From: JOPF133 sp052144935
Lineage (GTDB): Bacteria; Acidobacteriota; Terriglobia; Bryobacterales; Bryobacteraceae
Direction of reading: 5' to 3'
Length of the DNA stretch: 28,172 nt
Assembly (NCBI GenBank): GCA_052144935.1
Contig: JBKQPR010000096.1
Location: forward strand, 1-28,172
The translations under genes and the position numbers were made by a program. Shown here in pieces: positions 1 through 7,626 of the stretch. Within the stretch, counting starts at the first letter, position 1, and each line of letters starts with the position of its first letter. The notes beneath the pieces are model-generated. The model ran no database searches and was not told the DNA's origin. It saw only the letters and a program-made list of their open reading frames with translations.

Positions 1-178
1 CGGTGGACGATCCGAGCCAGAGACCCCTAAGCTCGGAGCGGGCCAACTGCTGAACCCGGATGCCACAGGAGCAAGTAAGCCTCAACGCATCAGTAGCTTA
101 CGGGTTTCGCGACAGAAACTAGCTAGAAGCGGGCGCGATTTGCGGGTAAACTAAAGATCGCTCGGGAGCAGCCCACCT

Positions 179-1579
179 ATGACGCGACGCAGGCTTCTGC
201 AATCGGCGCCTCTGCTGGCGGCAGCGCAAACCGCGCCCCCGCAGAGCCAGCCGCCGAACATCCTCCTGGTCATTTCCGATCAGTTCCGCGCCGATAACCT
301 CGGCTGCATGGGCGCGAATCCCATGGGCCTCACACCCAACCTCGATGGGATCGCGCGGCGCGGCGTGCTGTTCCGCTCGGCCATGGTCAACCACCCGGTG
401 TGCGCGCCGGCCCGCGGCTGTCTGTTTACCGGGCAGTACGAAGAGAAACACGGCGTGTGGCACAACGGACCGGGCCTCGACACCAACGCCACCACGCTCG
501 CCACGGTGCTGCGTAGCCGGGGTTATTCGGCCAACTTCATCGGCAAATGGCACCTTTCGGGGGCGCAGGGACCCGACAGCAACGGCCCCGTTGCGCCCGA
601 ACATCGCGGCGGGTTCCTGGATCTATGGGAGGGCGCCAACACCCTGGAGCTCACCTCGCACGCCTATGAAGGGACGATGTTCGATGCCGCCGGCAAGCCA
701 ATCCCATTTTCCGGCATTTACCGCGACGAGTTTCTTACCGGGCGCGGCGTGGAGTTCCTGCGCACGCGCGCCAAGCCGCCGTTCCTGCTGGTGATGTCCT
801 ACCTCAACACGCACCATCAGAACGATTCGGACCTGTATATTCCGCCCAAGGAGCTGGCCGGCAAGTACCGCGACTTTTTCGTCCCGCAGGACCTGCGGCC
901 GCTGCCGGGCTCGTGGCCCAGCCAGCTTTCCGACTATTACGGCTGTGTGGCCAGCATCGACAACGCCGTGGGCACGCTGGCCGGCGCGCTCAAACAGCAA
1001 GGCTTTCTCGACAACACCATCGTGCTCTTCACCAGCGATCATGGCTGCCACTTCAAGACCCGCAACACGGAGTACAAACGCAGCCCTCACGAGAGTTCGA
1101 TCCACATTCCGCTGATCATGGCGGGGCCGCGCTTCAACCGTTCGCTCGAAGTGCCGGAACTGGTGAGCCAGGTGGATGTGACGCCGACGCTGTTGGAAGC
1201 CTGCGGAGCGGCGATCCCGCAGACCATGCAGGGGCGCAGCTTCCTGCCGCTGGTGGAAGGACGCCGCGAAAGCTGGAGGGATGAAGTCTACATCCACATG
1301 AGCGAGTTCATGACCGGGCGCATTCTCCGCACGCCGCGATGGACTTACGCGGTGGCGGCGCCCAAGCGCCCCGGATGGCGGGCCGTGGCGGAAGCGGATC
1401 TGTATGTGGAGTACATGCTGTACGACAACGCCGCCGATCCCTGGCAGCATGTGAATCTGGCGGGTCGGGCGGAGACGGCGGAGGTATCCAGGGAACTACG
1501 CGCGCGGTTGCTGGCGCGGATCGCGGAGGTGGGCGGGAAGCAGGCGGCCATTGAGCCGAGTTATTTCCCGTATAGCTGA
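179..1579 (+). CDS. Exported type I sulfatase
   Basis: This 466-residue protein is a formylglycine-dependent sulfatase that would remove sulfate esters from a sugar or other organic sulfate outside the cytoplasm. The sulfatase signature C-A-P-A-R is at residues 75-79, with Cys75 as the residue expected to be oxidised to formylglycine. An early metal-ligand segment (SDQFRAD, 33-39), GKWH (122-125) and TSDHG (286-289) are in the usual order. The N-terminus MTRRRLLQSAPLLAAAQ resembles a weak Tat or Sec signal. The ATG is about 11 bases after a GGAG. The C-terminal segment around residues 408-430 (DLYVEYMLYDNAADPWQHVN) has a decayed near-copy about 0.8 kb downstream. The protein is close to family length and looks intact. 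The substrate cannot be read from sequence. The 178 bases upstream hold no gene I can support. Confidence 0.93.
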   Translation: MTRRRLLQSAPLLAAAQTAPPQSQPPNILLVISDQFRADNLGCMGANPMGLTPNLDGIARRGVLFRSAMVNHPVCAPARGCLFTGQYEEKHGVWHNGPGLDTNATTLATVLRSRGYSANFIGKWHLSGAQGPDSNGPVAPEHRGGFLDLWEGANTLELTSHAYEGTMFDAAGKPIPFSGIYRDEFLTGRGVEFLRTRAKPPFLLVMSYLNTHHQNDSDLYIPPKELAGKYRDFFVPQDLRPLPGSWPSQLSDYYGCVASIDNAVGTLAGALKQQGFLDNTIVLFTSDHGCHFKTRNTEYKRSPHESSIHIPLIMAGPRFNRSLEVPELVSQVDVTPTLLEACGAAIPQTMQGRSFLPLVEGRRESWRDEVYIHMSEFMTGRILRTPRWTYAVAAPKRPGWRAVAEADLYVEYMLYDNAADPWQHVNLAGRAETAEVSRELRARLLARIAEVGGKQAAIEPSYFPYS

Positions 1580-1653
1580 GATGGGAGACCGCTCTGTCAC
1601 CGGGTGCTCCTGCCCTCGGCTCCGATTGGCGTTGTGTCATGCGCGCGGTTGTG

Positions 1654-1878
1654 TCAGGCAGCGAACCTAACGATCTCTAATTCGGCTCCGCTCTTTACTG
1701 CCGACTCGGCCTTCTCGAATACCTGGGCGGCTACCTCGCTGGAGAGGTAGTACTCGCCGCAATTGTCACATAGATCGGCGGGCACCCGTTTCAGGATTAC
1801 GGTTGTGTCGCCGCGCTGGACGGTGACGGTAACGTACCCGGCCTGGGTGTCTCCGTTTCTACAAATTACGCAGTTCAC
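1654..1878 (-). CDS. YgiT-type zinc-finger protein (MqsA N-domain-like)
   Basis: This small protein of about 74 residues carries two zinc-binding CxxC pairs, CVIC near the start and CDNC in the middle, followed by GEYYLSSEVA and a short helical tail. This is the pattern of YgiT-type proteins related to the N-terminal half of the MqsA antitoxin. I place the start at a GTG at 1878 rather than the longer ATG at 1911. The GTG overlaps the stop codon of the upstream DUF4258 reading frame as GTGA, it follows AAGGAA at good spacing, and the protein then begins directly at the zinc knuckle as in relatives. DUF4258-YgiT pairs are common and are thought to be toxin-antitoxin-like modules. Here the partner is frameshifted, so this gene may be an orphan. 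Confidence 0.85.
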   Translation of the reverse strand: MNCVICRNGDTQAGYVTVTVQRGDTTVILKRVPADLCDNCGEYYLSSEVAAQVFEKAESAVKSGAELEIVRFAA

Positions 1879-2161
1879 TGTTTCTTCCTTGTCCTGAAGT
1901 CCGTTCCCCATTGTTCAACCGCCGGTTCATAAGCGGTCACTACGATGCAAGTGGCCCTTGCCCGATCAATGGCGACCACTACGTGCAGTGGTTTGGAGTC
2001 CACAAAACCAAGCAGCAATCGACTCGGGTATGGCACGTCGCCTGCATACACCACTATGGTCTCACCTTGGGTGACGACCGCCAGAACTGCGTCGGAGTAA
2101 TCCCACGCTGGAACATGCGCTGGATGGCATGGCCGCTGAAGACTACCCGCTCACATTGCAT
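1875..2161 (-). pseudogene. DUF4258 protein broken by a single-base frameshift
   Basis: Two adjacent minus-strand frames together make a typical DUF4258 protein. The first frame starts at ATG 2161 and reads MQCERVVFSGHAIQRMFQRG then ITP. The second reads DAVLAVVTQGETIVVYAGD, then PYPSRLLLGFVDSKPLHVVV, then AIDRA, and ends in EPAVEQWGTDFRTRKKQ. The switch lies at about 2091-2097. Restoring one G (CCGAC to CCGGAC) joins ITP to DAVL exactly as in family members and gives about 95 residues. The stop at 1875-1877 overlaps the YgiT start. DUF4258 proteins are usually the upstream partner of YgiT-type antitoxins. The break could be a real inactivating mutation or a sequencing error, because everything else in the frame is well conserved. 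Confidence 0.8.
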
Positions 2162-2209
2162 TAACGGCTTCTATTCTATCAGTTAGCGCGTCGCGCCACG
2201 CGCCGGTCA

Positions 2210-2278
2210 TATGTGGAGTACGCGCCGTTCGACAAAGCCGCCGACTCCAGGCAGCAGGTGAATCTGGCGCGGCGGGCC
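2210..2278 (+). pseudogene. Remnant of a sulfatase 3' end
   Basis: These roughly 70 bases read YVEYAPFDKAADSRQQVNLA then RRA. They closely match the sulfatase upstream, where 1403-1472 encodes YVEYMLYDNAADPWQHVNLA then GRA. At nucleotide level about four in five bases match, including TATGTGGAGTAC and GTGAATCTGGCG. No sulfatase reading frame surrounds this copy, so it is a decayed fragment of a related gene or a partial duplication, separated from the intact gene by the DUF4258-YgiT pair. Confidence 0.7.
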
Positions 2279-2312
2279 CTCTGGGTCCGGGTGGTTCCGA
2301 TATCATAAGAGC

Positions 2313-2618
2313 ATGAAAGGCCGCTCCAAGACTCAGACTCGAACGGCGCCGCCGGTCCGCCGGAGTGTCACGATTCCGGCTCAACTGGCAATCGAAGTCG
2401 AGCGTTTGGCCAGGGAGAAGCATCTCACCATTAGCCGGGCGCTGGTGATCCTGGCGCAACGCGGGGCAGACGCTGAAGCGGCGGCACGGGTTCAACTCGA
2501 CACGACTTATCGCCGGTTCATGTCGGAGACCGATCCTGAGTCCAAAGGCGACGCCGGCAAAGACCTGATTCGCGCAATCTTCGGGAAGGATGCTGTTGCC
2601 GAAGATACGATTCTCTAG
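2313..2618 (+). CDS. Putative ribbon-helix-helix (CopG-like) small protein
   Basis: This 101-residue protein has a basic, disordered first 15 residues. It is followed by a segment that reads as ribbon-helix-helix, RRSVTIPAQLAIEVERLARE then KHLTISRALVILAQRGADAE, as in CopG/Arc-type DNA-binding antitoxins. The acidic C-terminal half (RRFMSETDPESKGDAGKDLI) would be the partner-binding or flexible part. The ribosome site is weak (AAGAG just before the ATG). No toxin gene follows. The downstream in-frame ORF at 2619-2840 is not a recognised toxin. The family assignment rests on pattern only, so I call it a putative regulator or orphan antitoxin. Confidence 0.6.
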   Translation: MKGRSKTQTRTAPPVRRSVTIPAQLAIEVERLAREKHLTISRALVILAQRGADAEAAARVQLDTTYRRFMSETDPESKGDAGKDLIRAIFGKDAVAEDTIL

Positions 2619-2840
2619 TCTTCCGCGGCCTGTCTGGGAACACATTCTTGCGCGCGTGCAGAGCGTCAGATCAGCCTCGAGGATCTTCGCCGGTTGCAAG
2701 ATTGGGTGAATGCGGGACCGTGGGCGCCCGATGGAGATTGGTACAAGGACTTCGGGTCATTCATAATCTGCGGATCCGGTGAGTTTCCGAAGACTGTGCT
2801 GGCAAAGGGTATGGCGCCATCGGGCTCTCGAATCGAATAG
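2619..2840 (+). pseudogene. Small ORF without a start codon, probable gene remnant
   Basis: Directly after the TAG of the ribbon-helix-helix gene, the same frame stays open for 73 codons with no ATG. From 2670 it reads ISLEDLRRLQDWVNAGPWAP then DGDWYKDFGSFIICGSGEFP, KTVLAKGMAPSGSRIE and a stop. The DGDWYKDFGSF...GSGEFPKTVLAKG stretch has the conserved look of a small soluble protein family of unknown function. I infer that the original 5' end is lost. Alternatively it starts at a non-standard codon, or it belonged to the upstream gene before the TAG arose. On the opposite strand 2666-2923 is also open, but that frame resembles nothing I know. The bases from 2841 to 2919 hold nothing I can identify. 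Confidence 0.4.
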
Positions 2841-2919
2841 CGGTCCTGGAAGAGCTGGCGGCCATCCCGGAGCGACACCTGAAGCGGTGTGGCCCCGCCT
2901 CGGGCTGCCAAGCGGGATG

Positions 2920-5496
2920 TCACCGCTCCGGCACGATCTCGATATAATCCAGCCCCGCCGCCTCCCCTCCGTCCGGCACGCCTTCCACGCGAATCTCATC
3001 TCCAGGACGCAACGCCACCCCGGAAATTTCGCGGCGCGTGGAGGATGTGGAGTCCAGCTTGCGCGTGGGCAACACCAGATCCGCGGACCACTCGTCCACC
3101 TGTTGCGTGCCGATCCACAGCCGGAAGTGCGAGACGCCGTCCAGTTGGTCGAAATACTGAACCCGCAGCGTGTACCAACCGGGCGCGCCCTGGTAGCGTA
3201 GCGCGGCCGTGCAGGAAGCTGCGGCGCAGGCCACCGCCTTCCCGCCGGAGGCGTCTTCGGCGGGCGTCACGTCGCGCACCGCGTATCCGTCGAGCGCCAT
3301 CGCCTCGGCTTCGAAGCGTCCCGGATAGTGGCCCACACGGCCCTTGGCATCGGCGATGCCCGAGGCCCGCGCAAACCAGTTGGTTACCGCGTCGCGCCAC
3401 ACTTCCGCCTGCCCCGCCTGATACTCCAGTTGCGCCAGCACCTCCTGGTAGCGGCGCTCATCCACCAGCGGCTTCAGGCGCCGCCACGCGCGCACGTAGC
3501 CTTCCACTGCTTCGGCGCCCTCGTAGTGCGAATCGTAAATATATTGGATCACCGTCTTGCCGCCGTGCAGAGCGTAAGTGTAGGGAACGTGATGCATGAA
3601 GAGCAGCAGATCGTCCGGACAGGTGGCCAGCGATTCGTACACCCGCGCCACCGCGGGCCTATACTGGCCGATGTATCCCGTGCCGGTGGCCGTGGTGCGA
3701 TCCATGCCCACGCCCTTTTCGTCGGCGCGGTGCCACTGGCCCCAGCCGTTCCGCTCGGAGGCTTCCACATTCACGCCGTAATGATTGCCGGTGATGTCGG
3801 TGAGGGTCTGCAATCCCAGCGGACCGGTGTAGTTTTCGTAAGTGCGCCAGGAACTGAGCTGCATCTGCTCCACGGTCTTATCGACGGTAGCATCGCTCCC
3901 GAAAGTCAGGCGGGTCCATTCCGCGACGATTTCGGCGGCGCTCAGATCGGGATTCCAAGCCAGCCGCCCGAAGCCATAGAGGTTGGCCTGCGACATGTGG
4001 TTGCCCAGCCAGTTTTGGTCCAGCCCCACGTTGACCACTCCCACGAAGCCGCCGGTGGGACGGTGAAACACGCGGCCGGCCACCAGCGCTTTCACGGGGG
4101 TGGGACCAGAGGACGCGGAACCGGAGGGCGTGGGCCCAGAGGCAGCGGGCCCAGAGGGCACCCCGGGCCCGGCGTGCATGTCGAAATCCAGCGTCTCTTT
4201 CCACATGGGCGGCAGAAAGACCAGGTGCCGCGCCTGTCCCATGTACTCCTGGGTGACCTGCAGCTCGATGGCCTGGTTGGTTTTTGCGAGCGCGCCGAAC
4301 AGTGGCGAGGCCGGCTCGCGCACCTGGAAATCGATGGGGCCGTGCTTGATCTGGATCACCACGTTGTCGTCGAACTTGCCGTCCAGATCGTGGAAGTTGT
4401 CGTAAGCCGCGCGCCCACGGTCGTTTTTCAGGTTGCGCCAATCCATGTGATGGTCGTAGACGAAACCGCGATAGAGCAGCAGACCGCCATAGGGCGCGAG
4501 GCCGCGCGCCACCACGTTGGCGGCGTCGGCGTGGGTGCGCCCATAGGTGGAGGGACCCACGCGGCCTTCCGAATCGGCTTTCAAAACGATGCCGCCGAAA
4601 TCGGGAATGGCGCGATAGATTGCGTCGGCCCTGGATTTCCACCACGCGGCCACGCGCGCATCCAGCGGATCGAAGGTGTCGAGGCCCCCTACCGATTGGG
4701 GGCTGCCGAAATCCACCGCCAGCACCACCCGCACGCCCCATGGGCGCAGGGCCGCCGCGATGCGTTCGATCTGCGGCAGGAACTCCGGCGCCAGCACTTT
4801 CGGATCGGCGTTCACGTTGTTGATGGAGCAGCCGTCGATGCCCAGCGAGGCCAGCAGGCGGCCGTAATCGGCGACCCGCGTGAGGTCCTGGCGCGCCTTG
4901 CCGCTTTCCCAGAATATGGAAGCGCCGCCGTAGCCGCGCTCGATCGTGCCATCCAGCCGGTCCCACTGGTTCACCCAGCGGATGGCGGCGTAGGGCGAGT
5001 GGCGCTCGTCCAAAGCGGTCACCGGCTGGCCCAGCGCGAGCTTGCGCAGTAGCGCGAAGCTGCCGTAGAGCAGGCCGCGGGCGTCCGATGCAGCCACCAC
5101 CGTATAGCGCCGGCCGCCGGCCGCGACTGTCTTCAGCCAGTAGCCATCGACGGCCAGTGACGCATCCAAATGCCAGCCCGGGGCCGCGCGGTGGATTTCG
5201 TCCAGCGTGCCGAGCACTAAGGCGTTCTCCGCCGGCAGGGCGGTTTCGGCTCGCAGAGTGCGGCTAAGCATACCGCGGATGCCACGCACGATTTCGGTCT
5301 GCGCGTTGCGGGCCCCGGCGGAATCGTCCAGCAGCGCCACTACGGCGGGTACGGCCTGGCGGGATTGCGCCAGCGCGCTGCCCTCCAGCGGGGCGTAGCG
5401 CAGCCACGCGTCGTACCCGGTTTCGGCATGCAGGGCGATGGCGCAGAGCGCGCCTGCAAGAATAATGTGGCGCAGGCTCTCCAGCCTGCGCCACAT
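2920..5496 (-). CDS. aguA: GH67 alpha-glucuronidase with extra C-terminal domain
   Basis: This exported enzyme of about 858 residues should remove (4-O-methyl)glucuronic acid from the non-reducing end of glucuronoxylo-oligosaccharides. After a signal peptide (IILAGALCAIALHA) come the GH67 hallmarks: TGYDAWLRY (27-35), WVNQWDRLDGTIERGYGG (174-191), ADSEGRVGP with candidate acid Glu310, KHGPIDFQ with Asp389, and TQEYMGQ with Glu417. The spacing of these carboxylates fits known GH67 catalytic triads. The catalytic part ends near residue 720. Residues 722-858 form an added beta-rich module (RFEAEAMALDGY...DYIEIVPER) that resembles a carbohydrate-binding jelly roll. A Gly/Pro/Ser-rich loop interrupts residues 443-467. 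I prefer ATG 5496 to the TTG at 5502. This ATG lies inside a palindrome. It is the last gene of the dehydratase-SDR-GH67 operon. Confidence 0.93.
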   Translation of the reverse strand: MWRRLESLRHIILAGALCAIALHAETGYDAWLRYAPLEGSALAQSRQAVPAVVALLDDSAGARNAQTEIVRGIRGMLSRTLRAETALPAENALVLGTLDEIHRAAPGWHLDASLAVDGYWLKTVAAGGRRYTVVAASDARGLLYGSFALLRKLALGQPVTALDERHSPYAAIRWVNQWDRLDGTIERGYGGASIFWESGKARQDLTRVADYGRLLASLGIDGCSINNVNADPKVLAPEFLPQIERIAAALRPWGVRVVLAVDFGSPQSVGGLDTFDPLDARVAAWWKSRADAIYRAIPDFGGIVLKADSEGRVGPSTYGRTHADAANVVARGLAPYGGLLLYRGFVYDHHMDWRNLKNDRGRAAYDNFHDLDGKFDDNVVIQIKHGPIDFQVREPASPLFGALAKTNQAIELQVTQEYMGQARHLVFLPPMWKETLDFDMHAGPGVPSGPAASGPTPSGSASSGPTPVKALVAGRVFHRPTGGFVGVVNVGLDQNWLGNHMSQANLYGFGRLAWNPDLSAAEIVAEWTRLTFGSDATVDKTVEQMQLSSWRTYENYTGPLGLQTLTDITGNHYGVNVEASERNGWGQWHRADEKGVGMDRTTATGTGYIGQYRPAVARVYESLATCPDDLLLFMHHVPYTYALHGGKTVIQYIYDSHYEGAEAVEGYVRAWRRLKPLVDERRYQEVLAQLEYQAGQAEVWRDAVTNWFARASGIADAKGRVGHYPGRFEAEAMALDGYAVRDVTPAEDASGGKAVACAAASCTAALRYQGAPGWYTLRVQYFDQLDGVSHFRLWIGTQQVDEWSADLVLPTRKLDSTSSTRREISGVALRPGDEIRVEGVPDGGEAAGLDYIEIVPER
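4096..4170 (-). repeat. Gly/Pro/Ser repeat insert inside GH67
   Basis: The coding strand contains imperfect short repeats (GGGCCC-AGAGG-like units on the plus strand) that encode GPGVPSGPAASGPTPSGSAS then SGPTP. They sit in a loop between the WKETLDFDMHA and KALVAGRVFHRPTGGFVGV segments. In standard GH67 this is a short structured loop, so the insert appears to have grown by slippage in the reading frame. Confidence 0.6.
5465..5496. repeat. Perfect 14-bp-arm palindrome covering the GH67 start codon
   Basis: ATGTGGCGCAGGCT, a 4-base loop (CTCC), and AGCCTGCGCCACAT form a perfect hairpin. On the minus strand the arm's own ATG is the most plausible GH67 start codon, and the palindrome encodes the first residues MWRRLESLRH of the signal peptide. 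The loop reads GGAG in the mRNA. The sequence looks like a REP-type dispersed palindrome, which I cannot confirm from one window. Confidence 0.75.
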
Positions 5497-5547
5497 GGGC
5501 AAATCAAAGTTATTCTTGCAGTGGCGCTTAGCACCATGCCGACTCTC

Positions 5548-6321
5548 CTACGAATTTACCCCGGAGGCGAGGTAGCCTCCGTCCACCGCGATGCATTGAC
5601 CGGTCAGGAAACTGGCGGCGTCGGAGGACAGCAGCACGGCCGCGCCCACCAACTCTTCGGGCCGGCCGAAGCGCCCCATGGGCGTGCGCGCCAGCAACTC
5701 CTGGCCGCGTGGCGTATCATTCACCATCTGGCTGTTCATCTCGGTGGGAAAAATTCCCGGCGCGATGGCGTTCACCGAAATTCCATCGCGGGCCCATTCG
5801 CAGGCCAGGCTGCGAGTCAAAGAGAGCAGCGCCGATTTGGCCGCGCAGTAAGCCGCCACGCGATGGAACGCGAGAAACGATCCCAGCGAGGCAATATTGA
5901 TAATGCGCCCGCGCCGTTCGGCCTTCAACGGCTCGTAGAACGACTGGCATGCCCGCAGTGCGCCGCTCAGGTTGGTGTCGATCAGCAGCGCCCAGTGTTT
6001 CTCGCACACCGTAGCGGTGGGGTGCATGAACGTGTAACCGGCGGCGTTGACCAGGATGTCCACGCATCCGAACTGTTCGAGCACCGCATCGCGCAGGCCA
6101 TCGATGGATTGCCGTTCGCGCACATCGGCCGCGCGGCAGAGCGTCTGGCGGCCGAGCTTCCGGATGGCGCAGCACACTTCTTCCACCGCCGCCTGGCGGC
6201 GCCCCGCCGGCACGACGTGGGCGCCATGCTCGGCCAACCCAATCGCAATCTCGCGGCCGATGCCCGAAGTGGCGCCGATCACCACCGCAACACGGCCGGT
6301 CAGATCCAGGCAGTTTCGCAT
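5548..6321 (-). CDS. SDR-family oxidoreductase
   Basis: This classical short-chain dehydrogenase/reductase of about 257 residues is NAD(P)-dependent and cytoplasmic. The cofactor motif GATSGIG is near residues 16-22. NAAG is near 92-95. The catalytic Ser145, Tyr158 and Lys162 sit in IASLGSFLAFHRVAAYCAAK, followed by the usual GISVNAIAPG and a C-terminal LTGQCIAVDGGY. I use ATG 6321, which follows the stop of the dehydratase gene after one base, in place of an in-frame GTG at 6351 that would add ten unconserved residues. The tight spacing shows translation within one operon. Next to a glucarate-type dehydratase and an alpha-glucuronidase, a role in oxidising or reducing a uronate, aldarate or keto-sugar intermediate is likely. 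The substrate is an inference. Confidence 0.92.
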   Translation of the reverse strand: MRNCLDLTGRVAVVIGATSGIGREIAIGLAEHGAHVVPAGRRQAAVEEVCCAIRKLGRQTLCRAADVRERQSIDGLRDAVLEQFGCVDILVNAAGYTFMHPTATVCEKHWALLIDTNLSGALRACQSFYEPLKAERRGRIINIASLGSFLAFHRVAAYCAAKSALLSLTRSLACEWARDGISVNAIAPGIFPTEMNSQMVNDTPRGQELLARTPMGRFGRPEELVGAAVLLSSDAASFLTGQCIAVDGGYLASGVNS

Positions 6322-6322
6322 A

Positions 6323-7579
6323 TTAGAAAGGAATCGCCGGCGCCCGGTCACATTTCGGATCGGCCCAGCGGTCGTTGGGAATGATGGGGGTCCAGCCCGG
6401 GCGGCCGGGATCCCGATCGTAGGGGTAGCCGCCCAAGCGCCGGTAGAGATCTTGATATTCGCCCAGCTTGTCGCGGTCCAGCCGCACCCCCAGGCCGGGA
6501 CCGTCCGGCACGCGGATGGCGCCGTCTTCGTATTTCAAGGGGCCCCCTTCGATTATGTCGTCCGTCAGATGGTGGTAGTGCGCGTCGGCGGCGAAAGAGA
6601 GATTGGGCAGCGCCGCGCCCAGGTGCAGCATGGTGGCGAGTTGAATTCCCAGCTCGCCCGACGAGTGCACCGCCACGCCGAGCTGAAAGGTCTCGCAGAC
6701 CGCGGCCGCTTTGATGCAGGGCCGGATGCCGCCCCAAAAGGTGGTGTCCAGCAGGATCACGTCAACGGCGGTGTCCAGCACGTTGGCGGCGAGCTGTTCG
6801 AAATTAACCACCACGGTATTGGTGGCCAGCGGGATTCCCACCAGTTGGCGCGTGCGCCTCATGCCGTTTAGACCGAAGACCGGATCCTCCAGATAGTCGT
6901 TGCGCAAACCTTTGATAGCCTGGCCGAAACGAATGGCCTGTTCGGTGGACCAGACCGCGTTCGGGTCGAAGCGCAGCGAATCTTGTGGGAACGCCGCCGC
7001 CAGCGCGCGGTAGCATTCCAATTCGTAGTCCGGCGGAAACACGCCCGCCTTCAGTTTGTGGGTGCGGAATCCGCAGCGTTGTTTGAGGGCGCGCGTGAAC
7101 TCCACAAGCTGATCCGGGGTGCGCACCTCGCCCGCGCCAGTCCGGGGATTGGGATAGCGAAAGAAGCAGTAGGTGGCGAAGGGAACGCGATCGCGCAGCC
7201 GGCCGCCCAGAATATCGCACACCGGCACGCCCCAAGCCTGGCCCAGAATATCGAGGCAGGCGAATTCCAGCGCGGCCAGCACCTGCGTGCGGTTGTTGTA
7301 GAGCGAGGCCGTGGGGTTGGCGATCAGGAAGCGCATTTCTTCCAAACGCGCGGGATCGTGGCCCACCAGGTAGGACTTCATGGCGCGGAACATGGCCTCG
7401 GCCGATTCTCCGCCGCCGCCCATCTCGCCCAGACCGACCAGTCCGTTGTCGGTCTCCACTTCGACGATGGTGCGCACGAAACGGCCCCAGTGGCACCCAT
7501 TGGCGTGCCGCAACGGCGCCTCCAGGGGGACCGTGACGGTGGTGGCCCGAATATCCTGGATCCGCATATTAAGTTTCAT
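6323..7579 (-). CDS. Enolase-superfamily sugar-acid dehydratase, glucarate-dehydratase-like
   Basis: This 418-residue cytoplasmic enzyme belongs to the mandelate-racemase/enolase superfamily. It would abstract a proton next to a carboxylate and dehydrate an acid sugar. Visible residues match glucarate dehydratase: Lys175-x-Lys177 (THKLKAG), metal ligands Asp205 (RFDPNAVW), Glu231 (YLEDP) and Asn254 (LATNTVVV), then Asp278 and the second base His305 (AVHSSGELGIQ). The spacings K177-D205, E231-N254 and N254-D278 equal those of the E. coli enzyme, as far as I remember its numbering. It is the first gene of a three-gene operon that ends with the alpha-glucuronidase, so the natural substrate may derive from released glucuronate. 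The start is ATG 7579 with no clear ribosome site. An ATG at 7567 is an alternative. Confidence 0.92.
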   Translation of the reverse strand: MKLNMRIQDIRATTVTVPLEAPLRHANGCHWGRFVRTIVEVETDNGLVGLGEMGGGGESAEAMFRAMKSYLVGHDPARLEEMRFLIANPTASLYNNRTQVLAALEFACLDILGQAWGVPVCDILGGRLRDRVPFATYCFFRYPNPRTGAGEVRTPDQLVEFTRALKQRCGFRTHKLKAGVFPPDYELECYRALAAAFPQDSLRFDPNAVWSTEQAIRFGQAIKGLRNDYLEDPVFGLNGMRRTRQLVGIPLATNTVVVNFEQLAANVLDTAVDVILLDTTFWGGIRPCIKAAAVCETFQLGVAVHSSGELGIQLATMLHLGAALPNLSFAADAHYHHLTDDIIEGGPLKYEDGAIRVPDGPGLGVRLDRDKLGEYQDLYRRLGGYPYDRDPGRPGWTPIIPNDRWADPKCDRAPAIPF

Positions 7580-7626
7580 AGTACAACAATACTCAAAATG
7601 AGGAAGCGGGAACGGCGGCCCCTTGA

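Noticed and set aside
1..178. Open frame at the left edge that might be the end of an upstream gene.
   Set aside because: One plus-strand frame is open to about 152, but its sequence has no family likeness or coding bias I can rely on.
3328..5052. A 574-codon plus-strand frame.
   Set aside because: It lies wholly antisense to the GH67 gene, which has clear catalytic motifs; composition is that of a mirror frame.
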